Shown in pieces: positions 45,941-56,677 of a DNA stretch of 64,000 bases (position 1 is its first letter; every line of letters begins with the position of its first letter). The position numbers were made by a program, and so were the translations under genes. The notes beneath the pieces were generated by a model. That model searched no databases, was not told the DNA's origin, and worked only from the letters and a program-made list of their open reading frames with translations. The DNA is from Pegoplata infirma (Eukaryota; Arthropoda; Insecta; Diptera; Anthomyiidae): positions 57,916,844-57,980,843 of the forward strand of contig OY992540.1 in NCBI GenBank assembly GCA_963921195.1, given 5' to 3'.

Positions 45941-46098
45941 GAACCAAAAATGGCCTCCATTTTGCTCTATCTGGCTTAGTTTCCGATATAGCGCCATTTT
46001 AAGTTTTCTGAGAGCCCGAGAACCAAAAATGGACTCCATTTTGCTCTATCTGGCTTAGTTTCCGAGATAGCGCCATTTTAAGTTTTCTGAAAATAAAA
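45941..46098 (+). repeat. two tandem copies of a 79-bp unit
   Basis: GAACCAAAAATGGCCTCCAT at 45,941 recurs at 46,020 as GAACCAAAAATGGACTCCAT. The following TTTGCTCTATCTGGCTTAGT and ATAGCGCCATTTTAAGTTTT repeat at the same spacing with very few differences, so the duplication is recent or homogenised. Confidence 0.8.
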
Positions 46099-46310
46099 AA
46101 AAAAAAAAATTTCCATTTATTTTTGCTAATATTAGCAAAGAAAGCTTGTAAAAATTTGGTCAACTCAATTTTAAATTTAGCAAAAAAAATTAGTTCAAAT
46201 TTTGTTTAAAATTGCTAATGCGCTAAATGAAGTTTACAAGATATTTTTGCTAACATGCTAATCTCAACTAAAAATTTGCTAAAAGTTAGCTAACCAGCAT
46301 TAGCAAAAAA

Positions 46311-46973
46311 CAAGTGAGAGTGTTAAATTCGGCTGTGCCGAATCTTTGATACCCTCCAACATGTTAAAATATATTTAAAAAAATCAGAGGCGTTTTTTTT
46401 TGGGGGGGGGGGGGCTATGTGGGGGTGGTTGGGGATACCTTCCCCATCGCGATAAAAGCTTAACTAATTTATTTGTTATGCTTTTTTAACTTTAGTAATA
46501 ACATTTACTCATAATTTTTATGATTTTTTTAAATCCACGCCCACAAAAGGGGGCGGGGCAAAAAAAACTTAATTTTGTAGCCCCCGGAGTCTAAGTGCAG
46601 GACTTTGAACAAAAGATTTCATTTGTTTAACAAAAATACGAAAAAAGCTGTAAAAAATTGCGTTTTTTGGGACTTTTTTTAAGTTCTTTAAGAGGAACTT
46701 TTTTCCCCCTGATCCGATTTTACCCATTTTCGAACTTAACCGGCCAATGACCAAGAGACACATTCGTGCCAATTTTCAGGAGTCTAGCTCTCTTATTTTG
46801 AACTGAATCGTGTTTTATACAGACGGACGGACGGACATTCATAGAATGACTTAAAATCGATCATAGATCAATAATATATATACTTTATGGGGTCCCCGAC
46901 CGATATTTTTATGCGTTACAAACGGAATGACAAAGTGAGTATACCCCCATACTGTGGTTGGAGGGTATAAAAA
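46311..46973 (+). mobile_element. ATACCCTCC-family element, near-complete copy (Helitron/DINE-like)
   Basis: Left end CAAGTGAGAGTGTTAAATTC, then a TTCGGCTGTGCCGAA hairpin and GATACCCTCCAAC. Right end GTATACCCCCATACTGTGG, then TTGGAGGGTATAAAAA. ATACCCTCCAAC and GTTGGAGGGTAT are subterminal inverted repeats. It lies between A and T of the host MITE with no visible TSD. These features fit Helitron/Helentron-type non-autonomous elements; the class is inferred. A 13-G run is at 46,402-46,414. Confidence 0.65.
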
Positions 46974-47281
46974 TAGTAAATCTTCTAATGTGTTATTTTG
47001 AGTGTAGTTTTTAATATTCGATCTTGATATATGAGGCACTCCACACCAAATGTCCATCGAAAAAACATGTGTACCGAAATTTTTTGAATAGGTTGTAATG
47101 ATAGCCCTATATGGAACTAAAGAAAATTGGGTTTTTTGGTTTTACAATTTCTCAAAAGCTGGGCTTAGGAGGCGTGGTCAAATATTGGAAAAATGTTCAA
47201 ATATGTTTCTAGTTGCCTTGATTAAATATTTATCAAATTAAAGCGGTATGCACCACAATCTCAAAAATTTACATTCTTGTA

Positions 47282-48818
47282 CACTGATAGAAAAACGCTT
47301 CATATCGCTAATGAATGGAATTCATTAACGTTGTTTCATTACAACAATGAAATATTTCATATGCTGAATGAAATTGCATACATATAGTGCAAGATTTTCA
47401 TTAATTTTGATTCATTAGATTTCTAAGATTCATTAAAAAATTTCATTAAGTTTTATTTACAAAATGTTGTTTTTTGCCACCTGTCGTGTCGCGTCCGTTT
47501 AGTCTGTTAGTTTACGCGCGCAAAAACAGCTGATCACAGCGTGATTTTTTTTTTGTTTTACTTCGTGGTTTAACTTACGCATTAAAAGTAAATGTTATTG
47601 TAAAATGTTGTGTGAGAAAACTACACTCAAAAAAATAAAACTGTAAAGTTAACAAAATTTTTTTTGTTAACTCGAGTTTACTGGCTTTTCAGCAAATTTT
47701 TAGTTAAAATCAGCGTTTTAACTACTTTTTTTAGTTAAGTTCGATTTACGAAAATACTAGTTTTGTACAAATTTGGAATTAATTTTTTTTGTTGACTTTA
47801 AAACTGAGTTTACGAATTTTTACTAATTAATTTGCTGATTTTTTGTAACATTTTTGTCAAGTGAAAAATTTTAAACATTTCTTGTGTAGCCTCCTATGCA
47901 AATCTCATAAGTCCTACTTAAGCTGAACTTAATGCTCTAAAAAAAAAGAAAAAATAAATGAAGTGTTAGTGTTTAAAACCAATATTTACCAAACTTAAAA
48001 TTTTTTTACAAAAAGTTTAGTTAAATTCAACTAATAAAAAATGTTACGAAATTTTCAGCTGAATTTTTAGTTAAAATTACGGTTTTTTTGCTACATTCAT
48101 TCTACGAAAAGTTAACTAAATATTTTTTGTTAAATTAACTAAAAATTTAGTAGGTTCAAAATCAGGTGTTTTTTTAGTTAAATTTAACTAAATTTTTTGC
48201 TAACTTTACAGTTTTATTTTTTTGAGTGTAAGTGAAATCTATAGATAAAGTAAAAAATATGTGAAAGTGTTTTTTAACTTGGTGATTTTGTGATTTTTTC
48301 AAACTTTTTTATGAAATTAACAAAAAAAATAAATTATTATTTTTCTATTTACTAAATTCGTGCTGTCTTACATTAGTTCGTGGTTTTAATTACGTATTAC
48401 AATTTAAGGTTGGAGTAAAATTTTGTGCGAGAAAACAAAGTGAAAACCATTTTTATTAGTTTTAATTTTCTAAAAACATCTTTACAATTTTATAAATATA
48501 TTTCATTTTAAAAATAAAAGTAGCATTTATTGAATGAAAGTATTTCAGTTCAAAAATAAAAAGTAGAATTTATTCAATGAAAGTATTTCATTAGAATTAA
48601 ATACTTTTTTCATTAAAGTAATGCAAAATTTTCATAAATACAATTTATATTTTGTATGAACAATTTTCATTAATTTAATGAAACTTGTTCTTGCAATTAC
48701 ATTTTATGATACCTATTTCATTAATTCTATGAAACCCTACATAGGTTCCTTTTTAACGTTATTTTTCATAACATTAATGTAGATTTTCATAATTGTCGTG
48801 TACAAATTTCTATCAGTG
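47282..48818. mobile_element. TA-flanked element with CACTGATAGAAA ends
   Basis: Starts CACTGATAGAAAAACG and ends ATTTCTATCAGTG, with TA on both sides (47,280-47,281; 48,819-48,820). Subterminal words TTTCATTA / TAATGAAA are abundant in both polarities. About 930 bp belong to the element itself; the rest is the nested MITE at 47,634-48,238. No ORF. Confidence 0.7.
47634..48238. mobile_element. TA-flanked MITE (family M2), nested copy
   Basis: Starts CACTCAAAAAAATAAAACTG and ends with the complement of the same sequence. TA occurs on both sides. It is near-identical to 49,155-49,713 over most of its length (for example GTTAACTCGAGTTTACTGGC and AAAATCAGCGTTTTAACTAC). The 605 bp include an extra segment around 47,940-48,000 absent or altered in the other copy. 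Confidence 0.8.
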
Positions 48819-49154
48819 TATAGGGCTTTCGATTATTTTTTTGGAAATTTTTAGAACTCGTTCTGAAATTTTCCATTTATTAAAAAATCCGCTAGTACGA
48901 TTTTGATGAAATTTTGATATGTGTGCCTGGAAGACCACAGAAGTTGATAGAAAAAATAAAAACGAAATTTACCTCAGCTCCGACCTGAGATATGGCATGG
49001 GTATTAGGGCGTGTAATTTTTTACTTTTATTTTTTGTTTGAGCCGAAAGGGGTCCAAAAAGTTTCTATTGGGTGTCAAATAACTCCAATCAATTTTCATT
49101 AAAACCAAAATTGTCCTTACCCTCCCGCATCGCGTTTTAGGTGCACTTTTCCTG

Positions 49155-49713
49155 CACTCAAAAAAATAAAACTGTAAAGTTAACAAACTTTTTTTTGTTA
49201 ACTCGAGTTTACTGGCTTTTTAGCAAATTTTTAGTTAAAATCAGCGTTTTAACTACTTTTTTTAGTTAAGTTCGATTTACGAAAATACTAGTTTTGTACA
49301 AATTTGGAATTAATTTTTTTGTTGACTTTAAAACTGAGTTTACGAATTTTTACTAATTAATTTGCTGATTTTTTGTAACATTTTTGTCAAGTCGAAAATT
49401 TTAAACATTTCTTGTGTAGCCTCCTATGCAAATCTCATTAGTCCTACTTAAGCTGAACTTAACGATGTGAAAAATATATTTTTTTTATTTAAAAAAAAGG
49501 TTAGCTGAATTCACCTAATAAAAAATGTTACGAAATTTTCAGCTGAATTTTTAGTTAAAATTACTGTTTTTTTGCTACATTCATTCTACGAAAAGTTAAC
49601 TAAATATTTTTTGTTAAATTAACTAGAAATTTAGTAGGTTCAAAATCAGGTGTTTTTTTAGTTAAATTTAACTAAATTTTTTGCCAACTTTACAGTTTTT
49701 TTTTTTTTGAGTG
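49155..49713. mobile_element. MITE family M2, second copy
   Basis: Same termini as 47,634-48,238, but flanked by TG on both sides (49,153-49,154; 49,714-49,715). It lies inside or at the edge of family Y sequence. 559 bp, non-coding, same orientation as the other copy. Confidence 0.75.
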
Positions 49714-49829
49714 TGAGTATTTTCGATAAAGAAAAATCTTCGATTTTTGTCAGTGAAAAACAAAAGTTCAACAAAACAAAAAAAAATCTTGTTAAATATT
49801 CACATTTAGCCCAATGTCTTCTCTTTTTT

Positions 49830-50120
49830 ATGAAAAAATAATTAGCCCAAATGTCTTAGTCTCTGAGATATTGTACTGCAGAAAAGTCTCCAAATTTGTA
49901 CAAACGTCTTAGTCACAGAGATATTTTTACTTTTCCAATACAAAAAGTCTTATATTCTGAGACATTTTCCTTAGAGATAAAGTCTCAGATTCTGAGACAT
50001 TTTTTTCAGAGAAAAATTTTGAGACAAAAAGTGTTAGACTCTGAGACATTTTTTGTATCAAAAAAGTCTCGAATAGAAAATGTATCAAATTCTGAGACAT
50101 TTTTCGTTTAGAAAAAGTCA
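49830..50120. repeat. small satellite block of TCTGAGACATTTTT units
   Basis: About eight units of AAAGTCTCAGATTCTGAGAC followed by ATTTTTTTC-type sequence. Same vocabulary as the arrays at 37.7 and 41.9 kb. Confidence 0.65.
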
Positions 50121-50279
50121 TTTATGTATTTCTTTTGAAAAAGGACAAAAATGAGCCAAAGGTTTAAATTGTTAAAAAAAATAATCATCATAAAATTTTA
50201 TAAAAAAAACATCAGAATGTAGTTTTTAGCACAGAAGTATATTTTCTAAGGTGGACAGTTTTGTGTGAGGTTAGGATAA

Positions 50280-50600
50280 AACAAGAAGAAATGTTAAATT
50301 CGAATTCGCCAAATTCATGAATAAATTTTCTAACGTGAAAATCTTTAACAAACTTTTTTAAAATTTTCTAACGTGAAAATATTTAACAAGTTTGATTAAA
50401 AATAAGACCTAGCACCCATACAAAGGTCCATTTTAGTTTTGGCTCAAATAACTCTAATAACCGTACTACAACAGGCATCTTTTTGAAATTTACAGGTAAA
50501 CGTGTTTTGTCCTCACAAATCACCATTCCGAATTTTAAAGGAATCGGACCAGTTGTTCTTGTAGCCCCCATACAACCACCATTTCATGAAAATAAAAAAT
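50280..50600 (+). repeat. decayed dispersed-repeat fragment (ATACCCTCC-like start)
   Basis: AACAAGAAGAAATGTTAAATTCG near 50,280 resembles the left end of the ATACCCTCC family. CTAACGTGAAAATCTTTAAC and its variant repeat once (about 50,330 and 50,368). The block to 50,590 lacks further landmarks. Confidence 0.35.
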
Positions 50601-50639
50601 ATTTAATTAAACTTTTGTTTATGTATGTTAAGCGCGTAC

Positions 50640-51175
50640 TTTAATAGGACAATTTTTTGACTTAGGCCCAGAAAATTTCGCCCGATATTCACTTAAAGCG
50701 GTCTGTTGGCAACAAATCGAAGCCTTTTTTATTCAACTTTGATTTATAATTGTTATTTACACTTATTACAGATTTGGCAAAATATAGATCTAATCAGTCC
50801 ATTTTGAACTTTGGATCCATGACCGACCATAAAATTCATACGTGTTTTTTTATGTTAAAAAAATATTTTTGAGTTACAAAAATACGCTGTAAAATATTGC
50901 AACACGTGAATTTAAGGTGAAGCCAATCTGAAGTTCACGCTTTTTCTAATAACTGTTGAATTGTCTTTCAAAAGTAAATTTACGAAAAACCCTTGCCGAA
51001 ATTCACTATTTTGCTAACTTTTAAACAACTTTTAACTTTTTGAAAGACTTTCAAAAGTTAGCGTGTTTTCAAAAGACAGACAGACGGACGGACATCGCTA
51101 GATCGTCTTAAAATCGATCGAGGATCATGAATAACTTTATGGGGTCCCAGACCAATATTTCGAGGTGTTATTTTA
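50640..51175 (+). repeat. dispersed repeat family X, plus-strand copy
   Basis: Contains AACACGTGAATTTAAGGTGA, AGCCAATCTGAAGTTCACG, ACAGACAGACGGACGG, AGATCGTCTTAAAATCGATC and CTTTATGGGGTCCCAGACC in the family order. It ends near 51,175 with TTTCGAGGTGTTA. Confidence 0.6.
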
Positions 51176-51179
51176 AAAT

Positions 51180-51790
51180 TTCGATCGATTCTAAAATTTT
51201 TCGGATATTCGTGTTCAGCTCGATTTGATGGTCTACTTTCATTTGACATTGAAGCCATTGAGGCTCATGGCAATGTCCCAAAATTTTGTTACGCAGTATA
51301 ATCACATGATGGAGGATTATGCAGAAACTACCTTTTCCCCAACCCAAGACTTACGTAAACATACAGTTGAGGTAACGTTTTAATTGCAAATGTAACAGCA
51401 GCCAGTGGCATGTGTAGAATTTATTTTACTATGTACGTGTTGTGAATTTTTGTTTATTCACGAAATGAATGATTATAGGAATAGAGAAAGAGAATCCTTT
51501 TGTTTTAATTAAAATGATGTCATTTGTAGTTTATAGACTAAACGGAGGCAAAAATATATAAAATTTTATAAAAAGTCAGTTTGTCCGAGGTAACAATTAA
51601 AAAATTTATTGAGGTGTTAGCAAAATATGTATAACATCATCATCATCCCATTACTGTGAAAATAACTATAAAAAAAGTGGTGAATACAAAAATTTTTAAA
51701 TAATCATAAAAAAAATCCTTTGATGTTAAATTTAGTACCAACTCAAATATTTAAAATATTTCCCAATAAAACCATAAACATTTTAAACAA
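51180..51790. other. no gene seen
   Basis: AT-rich with a few longer GC islets near 51,290-51,400. No open frame with recognisable content and no repeat shared with the rest of the window; possibly unique sequence. Confidence 0.4.
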
Positions 51791-51911
51791 AAAAAATATT
51801 TGTTTTTATACCCTCCACTTAGAGGTAGAGGGTATAAGTTTATCATTCCGTTTGTAACTCATTGGAATATTAGACTGGGACCCCATAAAGTATATAAAGT
51901 ATATATTAATT

Positions 51912-54900
51912 ACACTGTGCAACACAAGAACTTGACTATATAGGTAGGCTGACTGATTTGATCAGTGCATGTACTGATTTTTGATCACGTGTACTGATCA
52001 AAAAACGTTATACTGATTTGTACTGATTTTTTGAAATATGTACTGATTGTACTGATTTTTGAAAATTTAACATAAAAAATTATTTTATTTGAAAATTCTA
52101 TACAAAAACTTGGAAATTCAAGTTGTCAGAGTAGTTTCTTAAAACTTATAAGTTTGACAATGAGGTAATTTATTATGAGTTAATTCTAAGGAGCTTGAAG
52201 TTCGTGAACCAAGAGGTTTCTTAACGCAGAAATATTTCTGAGCATGAATTTTTTTGATCTTCATATATTTATATAAAAAGTCGTACTGAATCTTTGAGGT
52301 TTTCTACAACGAAAAGTTTAAAGGATGATTAATTTCCTATATTTTTTGAAATATGATGTAATTGTATGAATGCAAATGATTCTGATATTTTCGATGAGGT
52401 AATGTTAGCAGAATTTATTTAAAAAAGCGCTCAGAACATCAGGGCTATTTAAAGAAACATGTAAATATTTTATGGGAAGTTTTCGAAAAGGAAAAGTTAT
52501 CAAAACTTAAGGGAAACGCACTCAGAATTGAGGGACTTTATTTTTCTCAAAACATGTGGGTTTTGTTATATTTTCTGAACTAAAAAAATCAAATTATTCA
52601 AATTAAGTTGTTTGAAGTCACATAAATTTTCTGCAAAATAACGACAATAGTTTATGGCAGTTGTTTTTTACAGTTGTTTTTACAGAAATTCTAATTGAAC
52701 CCAAGTTAGTTTAACCGACATTTTTTGAGTGTTGAAAAAATCATTACTGCTTTCCCATAATAAATACTTTTCAGTGAGTTATTTCTAGAAAAAAAAAAAC
52801 TTGGGCGTACTGATCTGAGTTCAGGAAAAATGGTCACCATATATATAGGATCGATTCTATTTCCAAAAGGTAGTAAAACCCTGTATTCAGATTGTTCAGT
52901 TTGGTGAGCAATTCCTTTTTATTGGCCTCCAAAGATTCAGAAAAGCACTGGGACCCTCAAAATATGGTGTCATCAGTTTTTGCCCAACAGGTGAATCAGA
53001 ATTGGTGCTATCGCTTAGGTATGTTTGGAAAAAATGTGGCTAATAGTTCGTTGAACATTTTATGCTAAAAAGATAATTGTTTTCTAGATTTTTCAGCATA
53101 ACTTACAGGGGCGGTTGATTTTTCCTAACAAAATTTGTCAAAATTGTAGCCATGGTCAAGCTGAACAGCTCTTACGAATTTATCAAAACAATGTGCACGT
53201 GTTTAGTATCCCTTAGTAGCTAATGAAGACCACCCAGTACCTTAAAATTGGTAGATTTTAACTAAAAAAAATCCACAAAAAGCACCGCAAACGTCCCGCA
53301 ATCACCCCTAGAGGAATAAAATGCTGCACCGACCCATTAGCTTTCTCCCCTAACATTTTTTTCAAAAAGAGCTAAGAACTGTTTCCACTTCTACAAATAT
53401 TACATTTTTATAAAACTGCTCCTCAGCTCTAACTGCCTAAGAAGTGCCCCCAGAGGAGTTAAATGTATGATGGTCACTTAATATTTTGTCCATCCCAATA
53501 TCTTCTCAGAACATACCCACGCTCTGTGTCTCAACCTTAAGGCGGTCCCCATACAATTTTTGAATTTCATTTTTTTTATTTTTTTATAAAATCAGCTCCT
53601 ACCACTTCAATGGTGCCTGCTAGAGTGGTGACAAGTGAGACCGAACCCTTTTAATTTTAACTCCTCAAATTTTTTCCGAACATACCAACACCCTATATTT
53701 TCTCCCTCCCTATGGGGGCTTCCATACAAATTTACATTTCTATAAAATTTGCTCCCACCGCTCGAACTGTCCCAGAAGTGCCCCTAGAGAAGTCAAATGT
53801 ATAAACAACCCCCAATAGTTTTTGAACCTCAACATTTTTTCAGAACGTATCTACGCTCTATCTTTAACCCTTAAAGTGGTTCCCATACAATTTTTTTTTT
53901 AATATTTTTTTTTAATTGAACCCCTTTAACTGTTAATGATGAAGGGTAATTATGTTCCGAAAAAATGTTGCGATCCAAAAACTATTGGTTCTACAAAAAC
54001 AACATTTGACTCCTCTACGGGCACTCTTGGGACTCATTTTGTATGGCAGGCCCCTATAAGGGGGTGGGTATGCTCAGAAAAAATGTTTAGGGGTAAAAAT
54101 AAATACTAGTCGGTCTCACTTTTGACCACTCTAGGAGGCACCATGGAAGCGGTAGGAGCTGATTTAATAAAAATAATTTTAAAAAAAAATTTATGGGGAC
54201 CGCCTTAATGGTTAGAAATAGAGCGTGGGTATGTTCTGACAAGATGTTGAGATGGACAAAATATTAAGGGTCGATAATACATTTGACTCTCCTGGGGCAA
54301 TTTTGAGGAAGTTAGATCTGTAGGAGCAGTTTTATAAAAATGTAATTTTTGTATAGGATACCCCTTAAGGAGTGTAGACATAGAAGGTATGTTTAACAAA
54401 ATGTTAGGGGGAAAGCCAAACCCTCTATGGGCAATTGCGGGGCGGTTGTGAGGATTTTTGTGGATTTTTTAATCAAAATCGACCAATTTTAAGGTACGGA
54501 GTGGCATCATTAGCTAATTAGAGTGCCTAAACATGTTCAGATTCTTTTGGTTTGTTCATAAGAGTTGTTTAGTTTGACCGTTGCTACTATTCTGCCAAAT
54601 GTTGTTATGGAAAAATTAACAGTCCCTGTACTTAAGTTATGCTGAAAAAAGTGAAAAAACTATATTTTTTCTCATATTTTTTTTTTAAAAAATTCCAGGA
54701 AAAAACTATTTTTTTAGTAAAAAACGTTAACAGAATTTGTTCAACGGATTATTACCCACATTTTTCTACAGATACTTAAGCGATGATGACACCATATTTT
54801 GAGGATCTCACTGCTTTTTGAAGGCGAATAAAAGGGAATTGGTCACCAAACTTGACAATCCGAGTATAGGGTTTTACTTCCTTTAGGTAGTAGAATCGAA

Positions 54901-54956
54901 TATATATAGTCAAGTTCCTGTGTTTTTTTAAAAATTCTTTATTTATTGCATAGTGT
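51912..54956. mobile_element. 3-kb foldback element with ~1-kb arms
   Basis: Ends ACACTGTGCAA and the complement of ACACTATGCAA. Next to them ACACAAGAACTTGACTATAT is mirrored at 54,905-54,924. From 52,850 the left arm mirrors the right arm to about 54,900 around an axis near 53,900 (for example GTAGTAAAACCCTGTATTC against GAGTATAGGGTTTTAC). Each arm contains ~160-bp tandem sub-units with ACATACCCACGCTCT and CAGAGGAGTTAAATG words. No transposase; TSD uncertain. The left end is split by the insertion below. Confidence 0.7.
51945..52841. mobile_element. hAT-like insertion with 8-bp TSD TATATAGG
   Basis: TATATAGG flanks both sides (51,937-51,944; 52,842-52,849). The ends TAGGCTGAC and the complement of TATGGTGAC are imperfect inverted repeats, followed by ATCAGT/GTACTGAT words in tandem at the left (51,960-52,060). 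897 bp, no ORF of note. The target lies within the left end of the 3-kb foldback, whose sequence is continuous once this insertion is left out. Confidence 0.65.
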
Positions 54957-55059
54957 CATTGATCAGTGATCGATTATAAGAAAATGTCTGTCTGTAGAAA
55001 TGGCGATCATAGTCAAAATATGATACAAGTGTGACTCTAACTTAGGTTACGTTGAATGG

Positions 55060-56490
55060 GCGTTCGCCATTTGACTCTAACTTAATACATTTACTTTTTG
55101 TTGCTTCGAAAAGTATGGTATTGAATTCCAGCTATATCGGTTTTGCGGTTTATAAGTTATAATCGAAAATGTAAGGACAACGCAAAAATTTTGATAGATT
55201 CTACATAAGCTAAAAATACAAAATTCCTTAATTTGGCTACTGGTGGTCAAATGTGTATAAAATTGGTTACAAAAAGATATTTTAACATGTGCAAACATTT
55301 TTTTTTTTACCCCATCAAAAAAAATTTTCCGCGGAAAGTTTTTTAGGAAAATTTTTTTCACGAAATTTTTATTCTCGAAATTAATTTCTTTTAGCTATTT
55401 TTTTAACAAACTCTTTTTTTACCAACTTTTTTCCCAAAATGTATTTTTCTCGAAATTTATTTATTTTTAATTTTTTTTTTTTAATTAAGTTTTTTACAAT
55501 TATCATTTTTACATTGTGGAGCATACTAATACTTTCGTTATGGCCGTATTCAACTTTTTTCACTTGTTTTTATTACTTTTATGATGGTGCATCATTTCTT
55601 TCCATAAGTGATTGTTTTCTAAGTATATAGTAAATTGTTTGTTTAAATGGATGTTTCATATCGTTTGGTATGCGGGTGTTAACCAATTTGATTTGTTATG
55701 ACAGCTCACTGACAGATGTCAGCCTTTTTTATTTTAGTTCGTTTGAGAAAAAAAAAACAGATCCAACAACATAACAAAATTAGCTGTGAAAAAAAATAAA
55801 CAAATATCGTAAAGTGTATTGACTTTTTTTTGTTTGTTTTTAAGTTATAAAGAGATTGGAGGTGTGTGTATTGTAGAATTTTTTTTATTGACATTTATAA
55901 ACAGTGAAATTTTTCAATTACGTATACTCCCATCAGCGGTATTTTTCTTTAAAGCGGTCATCTTCACAGAAACAAAAAAAACATATCAATGTAGGAGGCC
56001 TCCCCTATTAACCCATAAAAATTCATCAAAAATCACTGCCCACCTTTAACAGATTTTACTGTTTTTTTTTTAGTCAGTCAAACTCTAAATTTAAACTATG
56101 ACTGATATGTTGGTATTTATTGAATGAATTTTTTTCAAGTTTTTTTTTTCCTCAAATGACAGACAGCGTAACAAATTTGTACTAATTATTTAACAAAGTT
56201 GTTGATTTTTTTTGTTTATAATTTTTTTATGATTTTTTTTTTGCAGTAATTTATGATAAATGATATTTTTGTGCTGCACTTGTTTATTTCTTTATGAATG
56301 GAAGTGTTTTACTAACATTACGATTTATATGCACTATTGATATGATGGATGATAAATTATAAAAAGGGGGATTGGTAGAAGCAAATATGATTTTAATTAT
56401 TAACTATCTCTCCATGTGTTTTATAATTAATTAGCAAATGGTTGGTGTTACAACTTAATTAACAATGACAATTTATTTAAAGTTGCGATC
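55060..56490. other. no gene seen
   Basis: AT-rich, with long T and A runs (55,300-55,500). Short frames lack motifs. It may include the unrecognised 5' part or flank of the PLE that becomes readable at about 56,500. Confidence 0.4.
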
Positions 56491-56677
56491 AAAATAATAG
56501 CACCAGCGAAATTTAATCGCTAAAATCGCTAACAGAATCTTAACACACAAAAGGAAGGTAAAAAACAGTCAAAAGGAGAAATTTATACTGAATATATATG
56601 AAGAAACTAAGCGTTTTATAAAAGTACACAAGGATGAAATAGTAATAACGAAGTCAGACAAAGGTAACAAAACCTTA

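Larger units (their letters stand above)
45419..47004. mobile_element. TA-flanked MITE (family M1), interrupted by an ATACCCTCC element
   Basis: Starts CACTCAAAAAAAAAACCG and ends TTATTTTGAGTG, with TA on both sides (45,417-45,418; 47,005-47,006). Its right part matches 1-190. The element at 46,311-46,973 was inserted between GCATTAGCAAAAAA and TAGTAAATCTTCTAA, which are adjacent in the copy at 1-190 apart from a few A residues. Its body includes a 79-bp tandem duplication near 45,941. Non-coding. Confidence 0.75.
47010..49150 (+). repeat. dispersed repeat family Y, copy 2, split by a TA-flanked element
   Basis: Left (47,010-47,279) and right (48,821-49,150) pieces appear to belong together. 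The right piece contains TTTTACTTTTATTTTTT, GAAAGGGGTCCAAAAAG and TTTCTATTGGGTGTCAAA shared with 17,845-17,985. The insertion at 47,282-48,818 separates the pieces. No terminal structure is known. Confidence 0.5.
51800..55010 (-). repeat. ATACCCTCC-family 3' end (minus strand) split by a 3-kb foldback
   Basis: Left part (51,806-51,911) reads ATACCCTCCACTTAGAGG, CATTCCGTTTGTAACTC and GGGACCCCATAAAGTATATA. The right part resumes at 54,957 with ATTGATCAGTGATCGATTAT and AATGTCTGTCTG. In an uninterrupted copy (complement of 46,825-46,973) these parts are adjacent, which dates the foldback as later. Confidence 0.65.
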
